From: Verrucomicrobiota bacterium
Lineage (GTDB): Bacteria; Verrucomicrobiota; Verrucomicrobiia; Opitutales; Seribacteraceae
NCBI GenBank assembly: GCA_030830145.1
Contig: JAURNO010000489.1
Span: forward strand, 1-6,494
Length of the DNA: 6,494 nucleotides
Direction of reading: 5' to 3'
The notes beneath the pieces are model-generated. The model was not told the origin of the DNA, made no database searches, and saw nothing but the letters and a program-made list of their open reading frames with translations. The translations under genes and the position numbers were made by a program. Of the stretch, positions 1-5,918 are shown piece by piece. Within the stretch, counting starts at the first letter, position 1. Each line of letters opens with the position of its first letter.

Positions 1-1505
1 CCAAAAAGGACAAAGCGGAATCGAACACCAATTATGCTCAGGGAGGCATTGCCGCTGTCACTTCGGCCGGTGATGATTTGGACAAGCACGTGAAAGATAC
101 TCTTGAAGCCGGAGATGGACTGTGTGACCCCAAAGTCGTTGAGGAAATCTTGCGGGACGGCCCGGACCGGATCAAGGATTTGATCGATTTGGGCGTGGCC
201 TTCTCCAGTTTGGAAGACGGAAGCCTTTCCCTCGGCAAGGAAGGCGGGCACAGCGAGCGCCGTGTTCTTCACGTCAAGGACTTGACCGGTAAGGCGATTG
301 AAGACGCCCTCCTGGCCAGCATAGCCAAAGAGGGTGTTGATTTATTCGAACATTTTTTCGCCATCGACCTGATTACCGCAAGCAAGGCGAGAAAACTCGG
401 TGTTCGGATCAAAGGGGAAGAGGATCACGTGCTGGGGCTTTATCTTTACGATGCCAACAACGAACGGGTTGTGACCGTCTCCGCTCCAGCCATTCTGCTG
501 GCTACCGGAGGGGCAGGGCAAACCTACCTTTACACGACCAATCCATCCATTGCCACCGGAGATGGAATCGCGATGGCTTCGCGTTCCGGTTTGCCCGTCA
601 TGAACCTTGAGTTCATACAGTTCCATCCGACTGCCTTTCATTCCTTGGATGGTGACCGCTTTCTCATTACGGAAGCGGTTCGGGGGGAAGGGGCTAAATT
701 GATTGATTCGAAAGGCCGTCCCTTTCTCAAAAAGTATCATCCACTTGCCGACTTGGCACCGCGCGACGTTGTGGCCCGGGCCATTGACCGTGAAATGAAG
801 CGTTCGGGTTCTCCCTTCGTGCGGCTTGACACCCCCAACATGAAAGTCGATTTCCCCAAACGTTTTCCAAACGTTTACGAGAATTGCCTGAAACGGGGGG
901 TCAATCCCGTGGAAACGGCCATTCCCGTGGTCCCCGCTGCCCATTACACCTGTGGAGGCATTCCAACCAAGTTGAACTGTTCCACCCAGTTGGACGGACT
1001 TTATGCCTGCGGGGAAGTCGCCTGCACGGGTTTGCATGGGGCAAACCGTCTTGCGAGCAATTCCCTTTTGGAAGCCGTGGTCATGGCTCATCGGGGAGCC
1101 GAAGCGGTTTGCGAGTTTTTGGACAACCGCAAGAAGGAACGGATCCAACTCCCCGAATGGGTGGACGGAGATGTTCCGGCCTCCGATGAACGGGTAGTTC
1201 TCTCTCATAATTTGGACGAGCTCAAAAGAACGATGTGGGACTATGTGGGAATCGTTCGCTCGACGAGAAGGTTGGAGCGAGCTCAATCGAGAATCAAGAA
1301 TTTGGGCCGCGAAATCAACGAGTACTACTGGAATGCGAGGGTTGATCTTTCCTTGCTGGAAGTACGCAACCTGGTTTGCGTTGCCGATTTGATCATTCGG
1401 TCAGCTTTGCGCCGCAAAGAGAGTCGAGGCCTTCATTACACCTTGGATTACCCGGACTTGGGGGAAACTCCTGAAAACACCGTGGTTCGCTCCGTAAAAA
1501 GATAA
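1..1505 (+). CDS. nadB: L-aspartate oxidase, 5' end cut by window edge
   Basis: This FAD enzyme oxidises L-aspartate to iminoaspartate, which NadA converts to quinolinate in de novo NAD synthesis; it acts in the cytoplasm. The frame is open from base 3 with no start before the edge, giving 500 codons. Compared with the roughly 540-residue E. coli enzyme, about 40 N-terminal residues are missing, including the GxGxxG dinucleotide-binding loop. Visible family motifs are ESNTNYAQGGIAAV just inside the edge, HSERRVLH near 250, ATGGAGQ near 500, EFIQFHPTAF near 610, TEAVRGEGA near 675, RDVVARAID near 765, the active-site-type histidine of PAAHYTCGG (942-944), and HGANRLASNSLLE (1035-1073). The helical C-terminal domain ends in SRGLHYTLDYP. 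The HGANRLASNSLLE context and the C-terminal domain favour NadB over succinate dehydrogenase or fumarate reductase flavoproteins. The TTG at 78 is internal and not the start. Nothing looks broken. Confidence 0.97.
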   Translation, partial: KKDKAESNTNYAQGGIAAVTSAGDDLDKHVKDTLEAGDGLCDPKVVEEILRDGPDRIKDLIDLGVAFSSLEDGSLSLGKEGGHSERRVLHVKDLTGKAIEDALLASIAKEGVDLFEHFFAIDLITASKARKLGVRIKGEEDHVLGLYLYDANNERVVTVSAPAILLATGGAGQTYLYTTNPSIATGDGIAMASRSGLPVMNLEFIQFHPTAFHSLDGDRFLITEAVRGEGAKLIDSKGRPFLKKYHPLADLAPRDVVARAIDREMKRSGSPFVRLDTPNMKVDFPKRFPNVYENCLKRGVNPVETAIPVVPAAHYTCGGIPTKLNCSTQLDGLYACGEVACTGLHGANRLASNSLLEAVVMAHRGAEAVCEFLDNRKKERIQLPEWVDGDVPASDERVVLSHNLDELKRTMWDYVGIVRSTRRLERAQSRIKNLGREINEYYWNARVDLSLLEVRNLVCVADLIIRSALRRKESRGLHYTLDYPDLGETPENTVVRSVKR

Positions 1506-1510
1506 GCGCC

Positions 1511-2449
1511 ATGGGGAAAGGGCTAGGGAAGGTCGCCTTGGTCGGGCCGGGAGCCGTGGGAGGCTTCTACGGTGGAATGCTTGCCAATTCGGGCGTGAAC
1601 TTGAAATTTCTTTTCCGTAGTTCCTATGAGGATGTTTGCCGAAAAGGGTTGTGGATCGTTCATCATTCCGAAGATTGTCGGGAGGAAAGGGTAGAACCCT
1701 TGCATGCTTTTGAGGATAACAATGAAATAGGTGAATGCGATTGGGTCATCGTTGCGAGCAAATCGACCGCCAACGATCAATTGGAGGAGATTCTCAAGCC
1801 GATGGTCGGGCCAGGCACAAAATTGCTCACCTTGCAAAACGGCATGGGGAATGTCGAGAACCTGGCCAAGGCTTTTGGGGCCAACCGTACCATTTTGGCC
1901 GGACTGTGCTTTACCTGTATCAACCGAACCAAACCCAATCGTATCGAAAGCCTTCTTCCCGGGTACGTACAGTTCGGGCAATATGGATCGGTTTTGCAAG
2001 AATCTGCCGAAGAGATGATGTCCGCCTTCGAGAAAGCGGGAGTCCTGATTAAAAAAGCCGAATCCCTCGATGAGGTGCTCTGGCGTAAATTGTGTTGGAA
2101 CATACCTTTTAATGGTTTGGCCATTGCTTGCGGGGGTATCACGACCGATTTGATTTTAAAGGATGCAGAGCACCGTTCGCGAGCCCGCCGTCTGATGGAT
2201 GAAATTCAGGGTGCCGCCTTGGGGCATGGAATTACAATCGAAGATTCGTTTTTGAGGAGGCAATTCGATTTGACCGAACCCATGGGACCCTACAAGCCGT
2301 CCAGCCTGATTGATTTCCTGGCTGGCAGATCCGTGGAAGTGGAAAGCATTTGGGGTGAACCTTTGAGGCGAGGAGAAAGCAAAGGGCAGCAGATGAAGGA
2401 ATTACGAAAGCTCTATGAAGAGCTTTGTACTTTGGCTCAAACCAACTAA
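1511..2449 (+). CDS. Ketopantoate reductase family protein (PanE/ApbA-like)
   Basis: This is probably an NADPH-dependent 2-dehydropantoate 2-reductase, making pantoate for pantothenate and CoA, or a related 2-oxoacid reductase. The 312 residues match the family size (E. coli PanE is 303). The N-terminal Rossmann fold carries VGPGAVGGFYG (residues 11-21), followed by LQNGMGN (108-114). By alignment from memory, the C-terminal helical domain keeps the catalytic lysine (K193 in WRKLCWN, like E. coli K176), N197, S264 and E276 (like E256), so the active site looks intact. The ATG lies 5 bp after the nadB stop, implying co-transcription and possibly translational coupling, because no clear ribosome-binding site is present. 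The exact substrate is uncertain: the family includes many paralogues not involved in pantoate synthesis, and no panB or panC lies nearby. I therefore give no symbol. Confidence 0.88.
   Translation: MGKGLGKVALVGPGAVGGFYGGMLANSGVNLKFLFRSSYEDVCRKGLWIVHHSEDCREERVEPLHAFEDNNEIGECDWVIVASKSTANDQLEEILKPMVGPGTKLLTLQNGMGNVENLAKAFGANRTILAGLCFTCINRTKPNRIESLLPGYVQFGQYGSVLQESAEEMMSAFEKAGVLIKKAESLDEVLWRKLCWNIPFNGLAIACGGITTDLILKDAEHRSRARRLMDEIQGAALGHGITIEDSFLRRQFDLTEPMGPYKPSSLIDFLAGRSVEVESIWGEPLRRGESKGQQMKELRKLYEELCTLAQTN
2407..2426 (-). terminator. Possible weak terminator or 3' hairpin after the hspQ-like gene
   Basis: A perfect 8-bp inverted repeat (AAAGCTCT / AGAGCTTT, 4-base loop) lies about 30 bases past the stop of the - strand hspQ-like gene, inside the 3' end of the convergent reductase gene. 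The stem is AT-rich and is followed on the - strand only by TTTCGTAATT, so intrinsic termination would be weak. It cannot serve the + strand transcript because it precedes that gene's stop. It is the only hairpin I see in the convergent junction. Confidence 0.25.
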
Positions 2450-2456
2450 AAGCCGA

Positions 2457-2891
2457 TTAATTGACATCCGGAGAATCCGGAGGCGGGGAGGACGGAGAGC
2501 CCTCGGGTGGAAGAGGAGGAGGTGCGTCGGGAGGTTGACCCGGGTCCCACGGAACATTGTTACGCAGGTATTTGTTTTCCTCTTCGTCGATGCCGTAAAA
2601 AAAGAGGTTGAGCATGGGGTGTACCACCGGAGCTCCTGATAGGTCAAGTTTCAGGTTCGACTGAGCGACGTAGGTGGTCTCATGGGAACCGTCGACCAAC
2701 ACATGATACCAAGGTTGATGCCGGTCGGGTTGCGTTTGGTTCGATTGGTACCAGGCGTCGGGGGCTTTACAGGATGGATCCGAGTCAACTACGAGTCCCC
2801 GGTACCCATAGTTAACATGATACACGACTTGTCCAGGTTTGAAAGTTGGAAGTTCTTCTTCCGGGGTAAAGCCCTCGTTTAAGTTGATCAT
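2457..2891 (-). CDS. HspQ/YccV-like hemimethylated-DNA-binding domain protein with proline-rich tail
   Basis: The protein has 144 residues. Residues 17 to about 85 match the YccV/HspQ domain: FKPGQVVYHVNYGYRGLVVD, a variable loop, then QPWYHVLVDGSHETTYVAQSNL. In E. coli, HspQ is a heat-shock protein that modulates Lon-dependent proteolysis and was also reported to bind hemimethylated DNA. The same fold occurs in eukaryotic FBXO21. After the domain comes an HPMLNLFFYG segment, then an acidic linker, then a proline- and serine-rich tail (about residues 114-141) that the 105-residue E. coli protein lacks. No other start codon lies upstream of the domain, so the ATG at 2891 is the likely start. 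It has no Shine-Dalgarno site and follows the porin terminator by 12 bases. Domain assignment is firm; cellular role is inferred. No signal peptide is seen, so it is probably cytoplasmic. Confidence 0.88.
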   Translation of the reverse strand: MINLNEGFTPEEELPTFKPGQVVYHVNYGYRGLVVDSDPSCKAPDAWYQSNQTQPDRHQPWYHVLVDGSHETTYVAQSNLKLDLSGAPVVHPMLNLFFYGIDEEENKYLRNNVPWDPGQPPDAPPPLPPEGSPSSPPPDSPDVN

Positions 2892-2903
2892 AAAATAAAA
2901 GTC

Positions 2904-2938
2904 AAAAAAAGGGCCGCTCGAATGAACGAGCGACCCTT
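2904..2938 (-). terminator. Rho-independent terminator of the porin gene
   Basis: Read on the - strand, GGGTCGCTCG pairs with CGAGCGGCCC across a 6-base loop. This gives ten continuous pairs including one G-U wobble, with two more A-U pairs at the base. Seven T residues follow directly (A-tract 2904-2910 on the + strand). It lies about 30 bases after the porin stop. The G-U wobble on the - strand becomes a C-A mismatch on the + strand, so the structure is oriented for leftward transcription. Confidence 0.92.
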
Positions 2939-2960
2939 AAAGTCAATCTCTGTTAAGCTC

Positions 2961-2977
2961 TACACTTAGAAAGTGTA
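2961..2977 (-). other. Hairpin over the porin stop codon
   Basis: A perfect 7-bp inverted repeat with a 3-base loop (TACACTT / AAGTGTA) covers the last codons and the TAA stop of the porin gene. In the mRNA it would form a second, upstream hairpin before the terminator stem. It could stabilise the 3' end or be a by-product of coding sequence. The structure is seen; any function is inferred. Confidence 0.4.
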
Positions 2978-3937
2978 AGTAAGCTCAAGAGCGATGGTGT
3001 CGGAATCCGAGTTAGCGGCATCATGGCTGATGTCGCTGTACTCAAGGATAGCACCCAAAGACTCGGTGATTGCATAGTTAGGAGCAATCGTGATTTGGTC
3101 TACATCAACTCCAACACCAGCTTCGTAGCTGCTGTAACGAACAGCGACTCCGAGTTTATCGGAAACATCGTAGTCAACGAGGAGCATGTGAGCGTCAAAG
3201 TCAGCGGATGTGGTGTCGATTTGTGACCACTCAGCACCAAGCAATGCTTTGCCTACTTGGTAGGTAGCGTTGATGTTAGTGACATCTACATCGTCGGCTG
3301 TAAGAACAGCGTTGTCGGCTCTGTGACCAATGTTGAGGGTCAGGTTCTCGATGCCGGTGTAAGAAAGAGCGACTTCGAAATCCAAGTCGTTTTTGTTGCC
3401 AGCACCGTTACGGATTGTACCACCTGGGTTGTCGATGGAAACACCTAGGGACCATGCTTCAGCAGCATAGGAGATGTTCAAACCTTCGCGGGCATTACCG
3501 TTTTGGTCAATGTTGCCGATATCGAAAGCAGATCCGCCGTAAGCACGTGAGTAGGTGTAAAGACCTGCTGGATCTTCACGCTCAAGACCTAGTGCGGAAC
3601 CGTAGCGACCGAAGGTCAAGGAAACACCGTTCTCGAGTGTGTAGGTGAAGTGAGCTTGCTCGATTACGATGTCGTCGTTACCCGAACCAATGTTTTGGGA
3701 GTCCAAAGCAACAGTACCGGAAACGGAACCAACATTGAAAAGGAAGTTAACTTCGATTTCGTCGAGTCCCCAGTCAGCCGTATCGGTTGAAGCAGCACCA
3801 GGTGCAACTTGATTGTCAACTTTGGTTATAGAACCATCAATAAATCCATTGATGGACAGATTTTCGTTGATTTCGACGGCGGAAACGGATCCCACCATAC
3901 CGAAAGCAACAAGCATAGCCATTATTTTGTTTTTCAT
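2966..3937 (-). CDS. Outer-membrane beta-barrel porin
   Basis: This 323-residue protein is exported and predicted to form a diffusion channel in the outer membrane. A Sec signal peptide fills residues 1-20: charged MKNK, then a hydrophobic stretch, with likely cleavage after SVSA. The mature protein begins VEINENLSINGFIDGS. The rest shows alternating amphipathic strands (for example VSLTFGRYG, LNISYAAEAWSLGVSI, LGVAVRYSSYE, ALELTYTF) separated by Asp/Asn/Gly-rich turns. It ends in Tyr-Thr-Phe, the C-terminal aromatic signal recognised by the BAM machinery. The size and the strand/turn pattern fit general Gram-negative porins (Porin_4-like), though I cannot name a subfamily or substrate. It has its own promoter, repeat-bearing leader and strong terminator, consistent with an abundant product expressed as a single gene. 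The mature chain appears acidic, as is common in marine bacteria. Confidence 0.9.
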   Translation of the reverse strand: MKNKIMAMLVAFGMVGSVSAVEINENLSINGFIDGSITKVDNQVAPGAASTDTADWGLDEIEVNFLFNVGSVSGTVALDSQNIGSGNDDIVIEQAHFTYTLENGVSLTFGRYGSALGLEREDPAGLYTYSRAYGGSAFDIGNIDQNGNAREGLNISYAAEAWSLGVSIDNPGGTIRNGAGNKNDLDFEVALSYTGIENLTLNIGHRADNAVLTADDVDVTNINATYQVGKALLGAEWSQIDTTSADFDAHMLLVDYDVSDKLGVAVRYSSYEAGVGVDVDQITIAPNYAITESLGAILEYSDISHDAANSDSDTIALELTYTF

Positions 3938-3943
3938 AATCTA

Positions 3944-3971
3944 GTTTGTTTGTTTGTTTGTTTGTTTGTTT
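3944..3971 (-). repeat. Tetranucleotide microsatellite, seven AAAC units
   Basis: On the + strand (GTTT)7 runs without interruption for 28 bases; in the porin transcript this reads (AAAC)7. It ends six bases before the porin ATG, where a Shine-Dalgarno site would normally lie, and directly abuts the palindrome at 3971-3982. Such repeats are prone to slipped-strand length change. The tract is untranslated, so a length change would alter leader spacing and not the reading frame. Confidence 0.97.
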
Positions 3972-3982
3972 AGGTTAACCTA
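3971..3982. promoter_or_regulatory. 12-bp perfect palindrome in the porin leader (possible operator)
   Basis: TAGGTTAACCTA is its own reverse complement and sits in the predicted 5' leader, about 30 bases after the expected transcription start and next to the AAAC tract. It could be a binding site for a dimeric regulator or form a short UUAA-loop hairpin in RNA. A second short inverted repeat, CTTAT-CC-ATAAG (3986-3997), lies just upstream in transcript order. The symmetry is seen; a regulatory role is inferred. Confidence 0.35.
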
Positions 3983-4020
3983 TGACTTATCCATAAGATT
4001 AATCGAATAAATCATGAGTC

Positions 4021-4048
4021 AGTCTACTTGTTTGGATGAAAAAGTCAA
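4021..4048 (-). promoter_or_regulatory. Sigma70-like promoter of the porin gene
   Basis: On the - strand, TTGACT (4043-4048, 5 of 6 bases of the -35 consensus) is followed after 16 bases by TAGACT (4021-4026, 4 of 6 of the -10 consensus). Transcription would start near 4013-4015, giving a leader of about 75 nt that contains the palindrome and the AAAC repeat. It is the best match in the 193-bp gap upstream of the porin. Confidence 0.5.
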
Positions 4049-4130
4049 CCGGTTATTGCCCAGTGGACAAAATTTATGCACACGGACTTTTAGGTGCTGA
4101 ATGGTGCCCGAAATCCTTTTAAACAGTGGC

Positions 4131-4664
4131 TCAGAAAGGGGAGGAGAAGGAAACCACTCGGTCCCTGAACAAGCTCACTTCTCCAACCTCATTGGTTCCG
4201 TCCGCATTCAAGTCTCCTTCGTAGTGGTAGATTTGGTCGATGCGCGGGTTGAGCGATTTCTTGATTTTGTTGGGGTTTCCCAAAAGTTTACGCACCTTAA
4301 AGCCAGTCAAATTCCTGCGCATCCCAGTCCAAGTTTCTTCCTTGGTCCACGGCCCGGCTGCCTTGGCTTCCTCACTTTTTAATTGGAGTCTCAGTTTGGA
4401 CATGAAAGACTTTTTGGCCTCGTCGCCCTCAGGCAATGCAATGGATTGGGAGGCGGTTTTGGCTTCGTCCGCCGTTTTTTGCACGGCTTGCATCTCCTTT
4501 TTTACTTCCGAGTTGGCTTTTTCCAATTCTGCGACGCGGGTTTCGAGTCCACTGACTTTTCCCAAAATGAGGTCGAGCTTGCGGGAAAGTTCGGCGTTGG
4601 ACACGGAATCCTCGGCGAGGAGAGATGTTGCGAGGGCAATGGGAAGAAGGAAAATAGATTTCAT
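4131..4664 (-). CDS. Secreted coiled-coil protein with BamE/SmpA-like C-terminal domain
   Basis: I do not recognise this 177-residue protein as a named family member. Residues 1-17 form a signal peptide with likely cleavage at SLLA-ED. No lipobox cysteine is present, so it is probably periplasmic and not a lipoprotein. Residues about 22-72 are rich in Leu, Glu and Lys with heptad spacing (LSRKLDLILGKVSGLETRVAELEKA), indicating a coiled coil for oligomerisation or spacing. An Ala/Lys-rich linker leads to residues 110-177, which resemble the SmpA/OmlA (BamE-like) fold: a tryptophan, a helix like FKVRKLLGNPNKI, a Tyr-rich strand IYHYEG, then GEVSLFRDRVVSFSSPF. True BamE is a lipoprotein of the outer-membrane assembly complex. 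This protein shares at most the domain. DLNADGTNEVGE (151-162) resembles a Ca2+-binding loop. The leader lacks a Shine-Dalgarno site. Domain call is moderate; function is unknown. Confidence 0.75.
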   Translation of the reverse strand: MKSIFLLPIALATSLLAEDSVSNAELSRKLDLILGKVSGLETRVAELEKANSEVKKEMQAVQKTADEAKTASQSIALPEGDEAKKSFMSKLRLQLKSEEAKAAGPWTKEETWTGMRRNLTGFKVRKLLGNPNKIKKSLNPRIDQIYHYEGDLNADGTNEVGEVSLFRDRVVSFSSPF

Positions 4665-4800
4665 AACAATCTAATCTTAGACGAAAAGGCGGGAGGCAAG
4701 GCAAAAGATCTTGGTTTTCGGTTCATTTTTAAGCTGATTTGGCCGAAACGGAGCTACTTATTGGGAAAACAGCTCGAAAATGAGAACAAAAGAATCTAGT

Positions 4801-5898
4801 CTACTTCGAGGAGAGTGTGCGGATGGCAAGATCTTTGAATATTGCGGCTTGTTGTTCGCGGGGCTGTGCGAGCAATTGTTGGAAGGCTTCGAGCAATGCG
4901 GCTTGCAGGTCGATGAGGGCACGGGTGCTGAATCTTTTGACTATGGGCATCAATCGCCCCAAAAACCATGGGTTCTGAGTGAAGAGGTTCAAGGTGGATT
5001 TATCACCCGAATCGGAAAAATGATGAGCGTGTTTGCGACCCAATTGCTCCAGTTTGTCCTTGCTTAATCTTTGGTTCGGGTCGAGTTCCCCTCCGTCAGC
5101 CAAGACTCGCAATTGGATCAGGAGGCGGTTCCGGTTTTGCAGGGTTGCGAGAAGCGGACGGGCGTCTTTGGCATGAAAAAAATGCCGTTCAATGGCATCG
5201 AGGGCCCATTTGAGATCGTTGGAAAAGAAGGCTTCCGAAGCTTCGAAAAAATCACCTTCGCCGAAATCGGGAACCAAATCGGTGATCAACTCTTCAGTGA
5301 TGAATCCACCTTCTTTGCCCAGGTATGCGGCTAGTTTACGGGTTTCCTCGACGCCCAATCGGGAGTGACCTCCGATTTTACCGGCAAGAAATTCCACCGC
5401 CCCGGATGCGAAATCAACTCCACATGCCTGAGCCGTTTCTTGAGCGAGACGCCGAAAAGAAACATCTTCCTTTTCTTGCTTTGCTACATCCTCGAGAGTG
5501 GATTTTGCCTTCAACCACTTGATGAATGCGTGACTGCGGTGAACCGGGCAGGCCGAAAGAATCAATTTCGATTCACCAAGGTTCTCGAGAAAAGGTTTGG
5601 CGGACTCGAGGGCTTCCTTGGATCCTTGAGCAGCTCCCGTTTTGGTTTGATTGAGGAAATTGGCTTCGTTGATCCAGACTAGTTTGCCACCGCCAAAGAG
5701 CGAAAGAGTCTGGCAGGCGGAACGGGCTTCATTGAGAATTCGTTCGACATCTTCGACTCGGTCGGCGCGCCCATCGATGATTTCGCGGGACAGGTCGTCC
5801 GGGAAGGACTCGCAGTGCTCGTCGTAAATTTCCTTCGCTCGTTGGCGAACGAGGTAATCATCGTCGCCTAGAACGACGTGAAATGAATCGGTGGACAT
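4801..5898 (-). CDS. holA: DNA polymerase III subunit delta
   Basis: Delta is the wrench of the clamp loader: with delta-prime and gamma/tau it opens the beta sliding clamp for loading onto DNA. The 365 residues are close to the E. coli length (343). The N-terminal AAA+-like domain begins with FHVVLGDDDYLVRQRAKEI (residues 6-24) and contains the family segment SLFGGGKLVWINEANFL (66-82), which includes the region that contacts the clamp. The middle domain has GVEETRKLAAYLG (182-194), a conserved delta signature. The C-terminal collar domain is helical (ATLQNRNRLLIQLR, then LIDLQAALLEAFQQLL). As is normal for delta, no Walker A ATP-binding loop is seen. It starts 20 bp after the cinA stop, with TTTTTAGCGGTCC ahead of the ATG and no clear Shine-Dalgarno site, so it probably shares the cinA transcript. 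No convincing terminator follows it. Confidence 0.92.
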   Translation of the reverse strand: MSTDSFHVVLGDDDYLVRQRAKEIYDEHCESFPDDLSREIIDGRADRVEDVERILNEARSACQTLSLFGGGKLVWINEANFLNQTKTGAAQGSKEALESAKPFLENLGESKLILSACPVHRSHAFIKWLKAKSTLEDVAKQEKEDVSFRRLAQETAQACGVDFASGAVEFLAGKIGGHSRLGVEETRKLAAYLGKEGGFITEELITDLVPDFGEGDFFEASEAFFSNDLKWALDAIERHFFHAKDARPLLATLQNRNRLLIQLRVLADGGELDPNQRLSKDKLEQLGRKHAHHFSDSGDKSTLNLFTQNPWFLGRLMPIVKRFSTRALIDLQAALLEAFQQLLAQPREQQAAIFKDLAIRTLSSK

Positions 5899-5918
5899 GG
5901 ACCGCTAAAAAGGCAGGA

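Noticed and set aside
78..80. TTG as the nadB start
   Set aside because: The same frame upstream encodes conserved NadB residues (ESNTNYAQGGIAAV), so the true start lies before the window.
342..1286. A 314-codon open frame on the - strand opposite nadB
   Set aside because: It is wholly antisense to strongly conserved nadB motifs, resembles no family and has low-complexity shadow composition.
2415..2639. A + strand frame overlapping the convergent junction
   Set aside because: Its Arg-rich product is the antisense of the proline-rich tail of the hspQ-like gene and has no domain or start signal.
4060..4129. CAGTGG repeated at 4060-4065 and 4124-4129 in the gap between the coiled-coil gene and the porin
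   Set aside because: It is a short direct repeat that forms no hairpin; it is neither a terminator nor a clear binding-site array.
4240..4674. Open + strand frames (with 4383-4799) opposite the coiled-coil gene
   Set aside because: The - strand frame has a signal peptide, heptads and a recognisable domain; the + strand products show none and look like shadows.
4672..4710. TTGCCT...TAAGAT as a promoter for the coiled-coil gene
   Set aside because: The spacing is 19 bases (or 14 with the alternative -35) and both hexamers are poor, so it is not reliable enough to annotate; read-through from holA is equally possible.
4742..4770. GAGCT/AGCTC inverted repeat after holA as its terminator
   Set aside because: It has only five pairs, a 15-base loop and no T-tract after it on the - strand.
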